From: Sorghum bicolor
Taxonomy: Eukaryota; Streptophyta; Magnoliopsida; Poales; Poaceae
DNA: 64,000 nt
Direction of reading: 5' to 3'
Assembly: GCF_000003195.3 (NCBI RefSeq)
Contig: NC_012876.2
Location: 60,444,407 to 60,508,406, forward strand
The translations under genes were made by a program, and so were the position numbers. Each line of letters opens with the position of its first letter. Position 1 is the first letter of the stretch. Below, piece after piece: positions 1-8,613 of the stretch. The notes under the pieces were generated by a model. The model worked only from the letters and a program-made list of their open reading frames with translations, did not search any database and was not told the origin of the DNA.

Positions 1-3000
1 TGCATCTGTGTAACACAAGCAGAATTATCTTCATAGATAATTGTTGGTGATTCAATTGAACCAATACCACATGACTGTTGTATGTGGTTAATCATTCTGC
101 GAAGCCACACACATTCTCGTGATGCCTCGTATAGAGCAATAATTTCAGAATGATTAGTAGAGGTGGCTGTCAGAGTCTGCTTAGAAGACTTCCATGAAAT
201 AGCTGTACCTCCATGTAGGAATACAAATCCTGTTTGGGATTTTCCGTTATGAGGATCAGATAAGTAACCAGCATCTGTATAGCCAATCATATTAGGATCA
301 TGATTTTTCTTGAAGAATAAACCAAGATCCTTTGTGCCATTAAGGTATCTGAGGATACACTTTGCTCCCGTCCAATGACGGTGAGTCGGGTCCGCACTAT
401 GTCTAGCTAGTAAGTTCACTGCAAATGCGATATCAGGCCTGGTGCAATTTGCAAGATACATAAGTGCGCCAATGACACTGAGATATGGGATTTCAGGTCC
501 CAACGTCTTCTCCCCAACATCCCGTGGTCTAAATGGATCTTTCCCTAATTCTAAGGAACGAACAACCATCGGGGTTTTATTAGGGTATGATTTATCCATA
601 TTGAATTTCTCCAATATTTTCTGGATATAGGCTGATTGATGCACTAAAATCCCTAAAGGACGGTGCTCAATTTGTAAGCCTAGGCAATATTTGGTCTTTC
701 CCAAATCCTTCATCTCGAATTCCGTCTTTAGATGTTTGCGTGCTTCTTCTATATCCTTTGGACTGCCAATGATATTTAAATCATCAACATATACAGATAT
801 AATACAAAATCCCGTTTGAGATTTCTTAATGAAAACACATGGGCAATCATCATTATTGGTGTATCCTTTGTTTAAAAGGAATTCACTCAGTCGGTTGTAC
901 CACATTCGTCCCGACTGCTTCAAGCCATATAATGACTTTTGTAGTTTTACACAATACATGTTACGATTTGCGTTTGGATTCGGAATTTGGATTCCATCGG
1001 GAACCTTCATATATATGTCCGAATCAAGTGACCCATATAAATATGCTGTCACCACATCCATCAACTGCATAGATAGATGATTTTGAACTGCCAATGATAT
1101 TAAGTATCGGAAAGTAATTCCACTCATTACTGGAGAATAAGTTTCATTATAATCAATGCCGGGTCTCTGCGTGAACCCTTGTGCTACTAGCCTTGCTTTA
1201 TATCTCACCACCTCATTGTTCTCATTCCGTTTCCGGACGAAAACCCATTTAAAGCCTACAGGAAAGACTTTGGAGGGTGTGGGTATAGCTTTTGTGAATA
1301 CCCCTCTTTTAGTGAGCGAGGCTATCTCAGCTTTAATTGCTTCTTTCCATTGAGCCCAGTCTGAGCGCTTTTTGCACTCTGCCATGGTCTTAGGATCTGG
1401 ATCATTGAGAAAGATTTCTGCAATTGCTGCGGAGAAATATGTGTCTACAACAGTAGTCTTACGATCGTATGATTCTCCAGAATCAATATAATTGATGGAA
1501 ATTTCTTTCACCCCATTATTTGACTCAACATTTCCCAAAACTATGGAGTCAGGGTGTTCCGATGTCCCAGGATCAGAATTTGGATGCACCGTTGATCCGG
1601 GTTGTGGATTTGGTCCTGGTGTTGGATTTTTATCCACTATTGGGTGTCTACCAACTTGAGGTTGGCTTGGATTTACTGATTTGGAGGATTTACCTCTCGA
1701 TTTCCTTGGACGCTTACTTGGAGCATTATCCTTAGGAGCGGCCGTACTTCTCCCCCTCTTCTTTGGAAGTGGGAGTTGAATGGTTTTTATTGGTACCTCC
1801 ACTCTTTCGGGCGCATTGCGAGCAGGATAAGAGGATTTAGTGACACCCTTATAATCAGTAAATGCTTCTGGCAGGTTATTTGCAATATGTTGCAAGTTTA
1901 TGATTTTCTGAACTTGTTGTTCAGTTTCTTGAGTACGTGGATCTGAGGGGGAATTGCCTTGGGCATTCCAGTTGATTTCCTGGCATTCACTTTGGTACTT
2001 GAAATCTCCCCCTAATGCTGGGAAATGGTCCTCATTGAATATGCAGTCAGCATACCGGGCCGTGAATAAGTCCCCTGTAAGAGGCTCGAGGTATTTGATA
2101 ATCGATGGGGATTGATATCCCACATAGATACCAAGTTTCCTATGTGGACCCATAGAGGTACGCTTAGGTAGTGAGATCGGTACGTATACAGCGCAACCGA
2201 ATTTTCGCAGATGGGAAATATTTGGCATATTCCCACGTACTAATTGCAATGGGGAGACAACATGGTATGCAGTTGGACGCAATTGAATTAAGTCAGCAGC
2301 GTGTAAGACTGCATGACCCCAACATGAAGTTGGTAGATTGCAATTTTGTATTAGTGGTCTTGCAATGAGTTTAATTCTTTTAATAAGAGATTCTGCTAAA
2401 CCATTTTGTGTATGGACATATGGGACAGAGTGCTGAACTTGAATTCCTAAAGCCATACAATAATCATTGAAAGCCTTTGAGGAAAATTCAGCAGCATTGT
2501 CCATTCGAATTGATTGAATTTGATGTTCAGGATTATGTGCTCTAAGTTTAATAAGTTGAGCAATAATTTTTGCGAAAGCATGGTTACGTGTGGATAAAAG
2601 ACACACATGAGACCATCTAGTAGATGCGTCTATTAGAACCATAAAATACCTGAACGGTCCAGATGTTGGTTGTATAGGGCCACAAATATCTCCTTGAATG
2701 CGTTCAAGAAATTTTAGTGGCTCATTTTGGATCTTGACGGGCGATGGACGCAAGATCAATTTACCTGTAGCGCACGAAGTGCACATAAAATCTGAAGATT
2801 TTGGAAATTTAGCAGTATTTAACTCATGACCATTTGAATTGCTGATAATTTTCCGCATCATCCCTATACCAGGATGACCAAGGCGATCATGCCAAGTTTT
2901 GAATGCATCAACATTCTGGAAAATTACCTTGTACGCAACATGTGGTACGGGTTTGATGTATGTGTAGTACAATCCGGACGGAAAAGAGGGAATTTTCTCA

Positions 3001-3332
3001 ACAATTTGTTTGCCATATCCATTGTTTTTAGTAACAAGGAGAATTTCCTCATTATTGTCATCAAGGGTTTCTATATGGAAACCATTTTGACGGATATCTC
3101 TATAACTTAATAAGGTACGCTTTGAATCGGGATATAATAATGCATCCTCAATTGTAATTTGGGTACCCATAGGGAGTACGATAATGGCACGACCTGAACC
3201 AATTATCGTAGCATCGCGCCCAGCGATTGTCAAAACATTTCCTTGTCTTTTAGTAAGAGTTTGGAAATATTTTGTTTCCCTAAGAATAGAATTAGTGGTA
3301 CCGCTGTCCACTAGGCATAATTCCTCTTCCAT
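1..3332 (-). CDS. Ty1-copia pol polyprotein, partial (protease, integrase, reverse transcriptase, RNase H)
   Basis: This minus-strand frame runs from an ATG at 3332 to the window edge, so it is incomplete at the C-terminus. Landmarks in order are the protease active site LVDSGTT right after the start; the GAG-preintegrase end; the integrase core, with D in VLIDAST and RMDNAAEF and a later E in the QNGLAES region; a Lys/Arg/Pro-rich linker; RT with [22 protein letters not shown] and the catalytic YVDDLNI; and RNase H with GYTDAGY. I read no stop or frameshift. The protein cuts and integrates the element's own cDNA. It lies 235 bp downstream of the gag stop in a separate ORF, which is unusual because most plant copia elements have one gag-pol ORF. 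The start at 3332 is the first ATG before the protease motif; a spliced mRNA could give another start. Confidence 0.85.
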   Translation of the reverse strand, partial: MEEELCLVDSGTTNSILRETKYFQTLTKRQGNVLTIAGRDATIIGSGRAIIVLPMGTQITIEDALLYPDSKRTLLSYRDIRQNGFHIETLDDNNEEILLVTKNNGYGKQIVEKIPSFPSGLYYTYIKPVPHVAYKVIFQNVDAFKTWHDRLGHPGIGMMRKIISNSNGHELNTAKFPKSSDFMCTSCATGKLILRPSPVKIQNEPLKFLERIQGDICGPIQPTSGPFRYFMVLIDASTRWSHVCLLSTRNHAFAKIIAQLIKLRAHNPEHQIQSIRMDNAAEFSSKAFNDYCMALGIQVQHSVPYVHTQNGLAESLIKRIKLIARPLIQNCNLPTSCWGHAVLHAADLIQLRPTAYHVVSPLQLVRGNMPNISHLRKFGCAVYVPISLPKRTSMGPHRKLGIYVGYQSPSIIKYLEPLTGDLFTARYADCIFNEDHFPALGGDFKYQSECQEINWNAQGNSPSDPRTQETEQQVQKIINLQHIANNLPEAFTDYKGVTKSSYPARNAPERVEVPIKTIQLPLPKKRGRSTAAPKDNAPSKRPRKSRGKSSKSVNPSQPQVGRHPIVDKNPTPGPNPQPGSTVHPNSDPGTSEHPDSIVLGNVESNNGVKEISINYIDSGESYDRKTTVVDTYFSAAIAEIFLNDPDPKTMAECKKRSDWAQWKEAIKAEIASLTKRGVFTKAIPTPSKVFPVGFKWVFVRKRNENNEVVRYKARLVAQGFTQRPGIDYNETYSPVMSGITFRYLISLAVQNHLSMQLMDVVTAYLYGSLDSDIYMKVPDGIQIPNPNANRNMYCVKLQKSLYGLKQSGRMWYNRLSEFLLNKGYTNNDDCPCVFIKKSQTGFCIISVYVDDLNIIGSPKDIEEARKHLKTEFEMKDLGKTKYCLGLQIEHRPLGILVHQSAYIQKILEKFNMDKSYPNKTPMVVRSLELGKDPFRPRDVGEKTLGPEIPYLSVIGALMYLANCTRPDIAFAVNLLARHSADPTHRHWTGAKCILRYLNGTKDLGLFFKKNHDPNMIGYTDAGYLSDPHNGKSQTGFVFLHGGTAISWKSSKQTLTATSTNHSEIIALYEASRECVWLRRMINHIQQSCGIGSIESPTIIYEDNSACVTQM

Positions 3333-3567
3333 CAGATCGACCCCCGCAGAAACTATATATAAATAAAGAATTTGATATAAAACTCTCTGATAATATATAG
3401 AATACATACTTTATTTATTGAATATCAAATGTGTACAATACATTTATTGGATATCCAAACTAAGTAGTGATGACATCATTAAATATTTACAACACATAGG
3501 ACATAAATATTGTTTATTATTACAATCACTAGAACATAAAGACATTAGAATCTAAGGGATTGGGAGC
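3333..3567 (-). other. AT-rich gag-pol spacer, intron-like
   Basis: This 235-bp AT-rich segment lies between the gag stop and the pol ATG and has stops in all minus-strand frames I read. On the minus strand it ends with a T-rich tract followed by TATATATAG shortly before the pol ATG, which resembles a plant 3' splice site. Splicing of the genomic RNA is inferred, not shown. Confidence 0.5.
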
Positions 3568-4674
3568 CTAGTGAAAGTCTCCAAATATGTCGTTGGATGC
3601 ATATTCCACGATCATATTCCCTGTATCAGCAAGATCCTCGCCTCCTCGTATGATGTTGTTGCTTGGTTCCTCAGGAACTTGTTGCGAACAACCAGCCTCT
3701 TCCCTGGTGGTGTCAGGTCGAAGATTGAAATGGGCTTCATACTTCTGTCCTGGTGTAGCTCGTCCACGACCCACAGACTTTAAGTAAAGATCAACTAGAT
3801 GACTTGGGGTACGACATTTCTTTGTAGTATGGTTATAACAACCACATTTTTGACACACAGGTTTATCATCCCTGTTCTTGGAAATGTTCTTACCCTTTTT
3901 GTAAGGTTTACCTTTGTTGGAGTCACCTTTTTGGGGCTTCTTATTGCGTCTGCGCTTGTTTTTACCCTTCTTGGAGTTTCCTTGTTGATAGTTCTTTTCA
4001 GATCTATTATTAGACATGGGTTTATTCTGAGTATATGCATGTACTTCAGGCAATGGAGCAGACCCAACAGGGCGTTGCTGATTATTCCAAACCATAAGTT
4101 CAGAATGTTTTTCGGCCTCAAGTAAAGTTTGGATAAGCTCTGAATAAACTTGGAAACGTCTTTCACGGTATTGTTGTTGAAGAATCCTTTCAGAGGGAAG
4201 CATAGTAGACAAAGTCTTTTCTATCTTATCCGCATCTGTAGGTTCTTTCTCGCAGAATTGCAATTTTGAGCAAATCCTATGGACAGCATGATTGTAGTCA
4301 CTCACAGTTTTGAAATCCTGTAAGCGAAGTTGCGTCCACTCATAGTTGGCCGCGGGCAAGACAAGTGCCTTTTGCTGTTCATAGCGTTGCTTAAGTGAAG
4401 TCCATAGATTGTGTGGATTTTCTTCCAACAAATATTCAGCCTTAAGATCAGGGTGAATGTGGCTCCTAATAAGGTATAGGGCTGTATAAACGTGTTGATC
4501 TTCAAGCGGTGCAACCCCATCTTCGGGTGGTAACACAGCTCGATAAAGTCCACGGGACGAAAGACTAACTTTTACGTCTATAGCCCATGTGGGATAATTG
4601 TGGCCGTCTAGAGCTAGTAATTCAAACTCTTTGACAGTCATTGATCCTACATGACATAAAAACCATCGAAACAT
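3568..4674 (-). CDS. Ty1-copia gag
   Basis: The ORF has 368 codons from the first ATG at 4674. A second ATG at 4641 starts MTVKEFELLALDG, which looks like the true gag N-terminus because the first 11 residues match nothing typical. The N-terminal half carries the copia-type capsid fold (a YPTWAIDVKVSL start, then LWTSLKQRYEQ and a helical region). A very basic Lys-rich tract follows, then a CCHC zinc knuckle CQKCGCYNHTTKKC (CX2CX4HX4C) and an acidic tail. The product would form the virus-like particle and bind the element's RNA. The stop is clean, and pol is a separate ORF after the AT-rich spacer. Confidence 0.85.
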   Translation of the reverse strand: MFRWFLCHVGSMTVKEFELLALDGHNYPTWAIDVKVSLSSRGLYRAVLPPEDGVAPLEDQHVYTALYLIRSHIHPDLKAEYLLEENPHNLWTSLKQRYEQQKALVLPAANYEWTQLRLQDFKTVSDYNHAVHRICSKLQFCEKEPTDADKIEKTLSTMLPSERILQQQYRERRFQVYSELIQTLLEAEKHSELMVWNNQQRPVGSAPLPEVHAYTQNKPMSNNRSEKNYQQGNSKKGKNKRRRNKKPQKGDSNKGKPYKKGKNISKNRDDKPVCQKCGCYNHTTKKCRTPSHLVDLYLKSVGRGRATPGQKYEAHFNLRPDTTREEAGCSQQVPEEPSNNIIRGGEDLADTGNMIVEYASNDIFGDFH

Positions 4675-4788
4675 TTTAAGTTATTAAAATGTTGAGGTGT
4701 GTTGTAATTATAGGATGCAAATTAAAAACAAGATAAATCTTGTATCGGTAATGGTGTAAAATTCTTATATGCATAATAAAATAATGGA

Positions 4789-5178
4789 GGTAGTCACCAA
4801 AAAAGAAAAGGGTGTAGACCTCTAATTGGGCATATTATGTGTAAATAATAGATGCCAATTAATTATGCAAATTGTATAACGCGTCTGAAGGTAGTCATCA
4901 AGAATTGATGTAGACCTTAATTTAATTTGCAAACGAATTGGGTACGCACGTTGAGGATAGTCACTAAGTAGTATACTTAGTGTAGATCCCACAGTAGCAA
5001 CAATGTTGCTACCTTGTGTATGGCCAATAGGGATGCAAATTAATGGTAGTCATCTTTGGAAAAAGATGTAGACCAAATGTTCTAAGTGGTAATGTTGGGT
5101 ACGCACGTTGAGGATAGTCACTAAATATTGCTTAGTGTAGATCCCGCAGTAGCAACTATGGTGCTACCTTGTGGAGTG
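4789..5178 (-). repeat. Tandem hairpin-forming repeats in the copia 5' leader
   Basis: Five diverged units begin (G)GTAGTCA or GGATAGTCA and end TGTAGA(T)CC: about 4789-4820, 4890-4916, 4955-4989, 5045-5074 and 5112-5144. Each has complementary inner arms, for example CACTAAG with CTTAGTG, and the loop differs between units. Units 3 and 5 sit inside a larger repeat preceded by GGTACGCACGTTGA and followed by a second small palindrome, GTAGCAAC...GTTGCTAC. Loops and lengths drift while the arms co-vary, which suggests selection on RNA structure (packaging, dimerisation or translation), but that role is inferred. Confidence 0.6.
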
Positions 5179-5798
5179 GCCAACAAAACGACTCTAAAAC
5201 ATGCATGTTATATAACTGTTAAGAAAATTACACATAAATTGTCGCATCCATTATTTAAGCGCGTAGTGCTTTAAAGTTAAAAGCGTAAAGGAACTTAAAT
5301 AAAAAAAAATGATCGATTGCGAAATAAATAAATAATTGCAAGATCATGGTCACAATAACAAGGATATTATTTATTGGATTTGTCATTCATACCGGGACAA
5401 ATATTTTGAATAATATCACAAACAGATATTTTATAACAATATAAAGTATCACAAGTACAATTATAAATGTCAACGACTAAGCATAATTAGTACTTATATT
5501 TTACAGCACATAATTTATAGGAGACTAACAGAGTCTTATACGAATTAATGCTGAAAATAAATAAGTAAAATAACTAATCGGCTGGACCAATTGGGACTGG
5601 TTTCATCACATTCGGGCCCTTGGAAACATGTTCGTGCGTGCAGTAGAGTGGGACCAAGGAGCAGGTGGATTTAGGCCATCAGCCCAAAGCGTGCAAAGGG
5701 CAATTTAGGCCGCTCGTCAGCAGGGTAAAATCCCTAACTGCTTACAGCCGCCACTGCTCCAGGTCTCTTTTCCACCACGCCGCCGCCGCTGCTTGCCT

Positions 5799-6869
5799 TC
5801 AGATCGAAGAGGACTCCCCCTCGTCGGGAGAGTAGAAGCCAGCACCGCCGACCGCCATGTTCAGGACCTCCGCGCTCGGGAGGCCAAGATCCGCTGGGTT
5901 CCAGGCACCTGTGCGACGAACACCGGGACGCTGGTCCATTGCCGCCGTCTTGCGGCCTAGGAGGCGCCGGAGTGTCGGAGTCGGCAGCGTCTCCGCCGGA
6001 GGAGGGTCTGGGAGTGCCTGCGCTTTCATGCGGGCAGCGGCTTCCGCACGCGTCGCAGGCGGAGTGGCCGGTGCTGCTGCGAGAGGAGGTGCGGAGGGCC
6101 CGGCGAAGTCCATGACGTAGTATGGTGGGACGCCGGTCCTTGCCGCACGCGTGCCTCCTGGGTTGATGAGGTAGCCGATGCCGGGGCCGGTCACCACTTC
6201 CTCTTCTTCGACCTTCACAGCGTCGAGCGTAGGGGCAGCCTGCGTGGCGAGGTACCACGGATGGAGCGGGGTCGCCACTGGAGTCGTCGGAGTGACCGGT
6301 GTGGGCGACGGCAGCGAGTAGTTGTACTCCAGTGTGTGCGGCATCAAGGCGAACTCCTTGCAGAAGTCACACCAGTAGCGCGGTGGCGCTGGTGCCGGCG
6401 ACATTGGCTCCATGGGGATGTACGCGGGCGCGGCGACGGGCTCAGCACCAACTTCTTCGACGAGCGGCGCCGGGGCCTCAACGACTGGTGGCGCCGGACC
6501 TTCAACCGCTGGTGGCGCCGCGTTGCTTGGGCCAGCGCCATCCACGCCGAGGCGAGGGGACGGTGGCTGGCTCTGCAGACGAAGTTCTTGCGGAGAAGCC
6601 TGGCGGACACGGCGAATTGGGCTCCAGCGACGGCGAGGAACAGCATCTGCACGGATGCCACGAGCAGCGGAGTCGAAGAGGCGGCCGAAAGAACCATGGC
6701 CTCCATTGCCAGCGTTGCGACGAACACGAGGCCCAAGGCGCTCGAAGACGCTGTGACGCTGTGCATGGTGGCCGTGGTGACGGATCGGGCCACGACGTAC
6801 TCCACTGATGCGACGGAGGGCGAAGAACAGACCACGAACGATGTGAGACGGTAAGTTAATCTTGGCCAT
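5799..6869 (-). CDS. Unrecognised GC-rich ORF between copia leader and gag (possible captured host sequence)
   Basis: The ORF has 356 codons and starts about 100 bp inside the 5' LTR. It begins MAKINLPSHIVRG and is rich in Pro, Ala and Arg, with a region of PAPPRYWCDFC followed by acidic and Pro-rich stretches. I do not recognise the family. The overlapping minus-strand frame at 6835-6344 encodes a hydrophobic, membrane-like segment, so the true ancestral frame may differ and the ORF may be a frameshift product. Base composition changes sharply: about 5750-6870 is strongly GC-rich, while gag, pol and the LTR are AT-rich. That fits a transduced host exon. An element-specific extra ORF is the alternative. 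Confidence 0.35.
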   Translation of the reverse strand: MAKINLPSHIVRGLFFALRRISGVRRGPIRHHGHHAQRHSVFERLGPRVRRNAGNGGHGSFGRLFDSAARGIRADAVPRRRWSPIRRVRQASPQELRLQSQPPSPRLGVDGAGPSNAAPPAVEGPAPPVVEAPAPLVEEVGAEPVAAPAYIPMEPMSPAPAPPRYWCDFCKEFALMPHTLEYNYSLPSPTPVTPTTPVATPLHPWYLATQAAPTLDAVKVEEEEVVTGPGIGYLINPGGTRAARTGVPPYYVMDFAGPSAPPLAAAPATPPATRAEAAARMKAQALPDPPPAETLPTPTLRRLLGRKTAAMDQRPGVRRTGAWNPADLGLPSAEVLNMAVGGAGFYSPDEGESSSI

Positions 6870-6966
6870 GCTTACCGATGGGGGTTCAGAGACATGTAAA
6901 TGCCTCTGTTGGGCGTCGTCTTTCTGTTCCTCTGTCTGTTCTCGTAGAGCAACGTGTCTGATAACG

Positions 6967-7209
6967 TGTTAAGAGTGTATGTAAATGAACAGTGAACAAC
7001 TTATGTCTTTCATTGATCTCATAGAATATATACAAGTGAAGGGGGCATGTCCGTACGGACACAACCGTTCAGTTTACAGAACCACCGAAGGGACATGCCT
7101 CTTCAGGGATTACTAACTGCTAATCCTATGATTAACTGCTAATCCACTTCTCTAATCTTGTTGTATCAACGGATGAGATCATTAGTGATAAGGTGTCTAT
7201 TCACCAACA
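6967..7209 (-). repeat. 5' LTR of the copia element
   Basis: This 243-bp segment starts (minus sense) TGTTGGTGAATAGACACC and ends CACTCTTAACA, so it has TG...CA ends. Directly inside it (6966 downwards) comes CGTTATCAGACACG. This shares only the TATCAGA core with the usual initiator-tRNA primer site TGGTATCAGAGC, so the primer is uncertain. The start and end were chosen from the TG/CA termini and from the position upstream of the leader. The partner LTR is outside the window, so this cannot be confirmed by comparison. Confidence 0.7.
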
Positions 7210-8049
7210 GACACCGTTTCGCAACACTTACTGCATACTTTTCTGAATCTGTATTGGCAACAGTCTTTCTTAGAAGTTAATCATGTAAAGCAAAGTGCCA
7301 ACAAGGCATGTGACAATTTGGATACAACATTCTTCTGCGTGACAAAATACTTTCTGATCAGTCATTCTTCTCATTTACATTGTTAATGCACATAGATATT
7401 ACATATACAGATCACAAGAGTTACGTAATTCAGATAGGCTACCAGATAACACAGTCGCGCATTTTTTCATCATTATTACTTCAGATACGGGTTTTCACTA
7501 ATAAATCTAACAATCCAGTCAACAGATAACATATTAACATCCTTTTGCAATTACCTAGGTCTTTTTTTTTTAAAAAAAACGCTGGCAGGACTCTGCATGA
7601 CCTGTACTAATATAGAAAGGTGTTTTCAAAACAAAGTTCAGCCAGTCAAAGCACAAACTTGACAAAAAGGCGTCTGAAGTGTACCAAAGTCTTGCTTCAT
7701 ATTTTATTTTTCCAAATAGTACATGTGGTGGGCACTTCCTCCAAAAATTCTTGCATTTCGCATTTACCATATCTCCTAGGACCTCAGCGCATTTACTGGC
7801 ATCCTAACTTCAAAACCCGCCGCGCGCCACCACTGAAACACTGAAGCAAACTAATGCAGCTGCTCTGTGCTTGGAGAACTCCCATTAGTCCATGATCGTA
7901 TATGGTTGTTGCTGCTTATGCTGATTTGTTATGAAAAAAAAATACTATTCATTCGCTGAAAAGTACCGTAGTGCTGAAAAACAGGCGATTCCAGATCCTC
8001 TATGTGTTTGCAAGGAGGTGGATCGTGTATTCGCTGTTCCTATGGCAAT
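7210..8049. other. Intergenic region with decayed FAR downstream sequence
   Basis: No gene is recognised here. The stretch 7290-7520 (GTGCCAACAAGGCA, TTCTGATCAG, ATTCAGATAGGCT...CAGATAACACA) resembles 8165-8430 downstream of FAR1, and more weakly 18130-18270 downstream of FAR2. It therefore looks like a duplicated FAR 3' flank. Confidence 0.4.
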
Positions 8050-8145
8050 CGAGGATGGTACGAATAATATGGATTCTGCAGAAACCAATCGTCCCAATCA
8101 AATGGTCTTTGGATCAAAGCTGAACAAATATGTGTGATCTTGGGC
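8050..8145 (-). pseudogene. Relic of a third fatty acyl-CoA reductase terminal exon
   Basis: The plus-strand text GGATTCTGCAGAAACCAATC, then GTCCCAATCAAATGGTCTTT, then GGATCAAAGCTGAAC lines up with the antisense of the FAR1 last exon (8640-8710) and the FAR2 last exon (18480-18550). That exon encodes the FDPKTIDWDDYF region. Small indels and substitutions break the frame, and no other FAR exon is recognisable nearby before the copia element at 7209. It is probably the remnant of a third tandem unit whose upstream part was lost or diverged. Confidence 0.6.
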
Positions 8146-8164
8146 TGCCAATTGCAGTCTTGCT

Positions 8165-8440
8165 TACAAAGGTGCCAACAAGGCAAATAACAAGTTGGGC
8201 GTAACAGTCCTCGTCGGCATCGCATAGTTATTTCTGATCAGTTTTGCTTCCCAATTTGGTTGATACCTTAGGCAGCAGGGATTACAGTTCCTTTTCACTG
8301 TACTCTACTGGAAGAGATTACTACTTCAGAAATCAGAATTCAGATAGGCTGCTGCCAGCCAACACAAAGCACACATTTTTATTCACATTTCATATATGGT
8401 GCTTGAGTTGACCAATACATTTAACAGGTTTGGTCAATGG
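8165..8440. repeat. Duplicated FAR downstream flank
   Basis: This segment shares ordered blocks with 7290-7560 (GTGCCAACAAGGCA, TTCTGATCAG, TTCAGATAGGCT, CACATTTTT). It lies between the FAR relic and FAR1, so it was probably copied with a FAR unit. Confidence 0.45.
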
Positions 8441-8613
8441 ATGACTTGGCTTTGTGATTGATTACAGCCAGCAGAGGTAAAACTAAGTTTTTCCCCACAC
8501 ATATATGAACAAGGTGATTAGGTGAAGAAGCAAGGTGTGTCTTTCCACACACACATATATATAGAACAGAGTTTTCCCCAGAACAAGGTGAAGAAGCAAC
8601 CACACAGGTCTCT

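Larger units (their letters stand above)
1..7209 (-). mobile_element. Ty1-copia LTR retrotransposon, 5' LTR to RNase H (3' end outside window)
   Basis: The element lies on the minus strand. In transcriptional order it shows a 243-bp 5' LTR (7209-6967), a leader, a GC-rich ORF (6869-5799), a hairpin-repeat tract (5178-4789), gag (4674-3568), an AT-rich spacer, and protease-integrase-RT-RNase H (3332 to the left edge). The gene order protease, integrase, RT defines Ty1-copia. The 3' LTR and second target-site copy lie outside the window, so age and target duplication cannot be read. The flank next to the 5' LTR is GACAC (7210-7214). The pol frame shows no stop where I read it, so the element may be recent. 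Confidence 0.9.

Noticed and set aside
4789..5178. Repeat-spacer pattern resembling a CRISPR array
   Set aside because: The units are not identical, spacing is irregular, each unit is itself a palindrome, and the context is a plant retrotransposon leader.
6942..6966. Standard initiator-tRNA primer site next to the copia LTR
   Set aside because: Only TATCAGA is shared with TGGTATCAGAGC; the rest differs, so the primer was not called.
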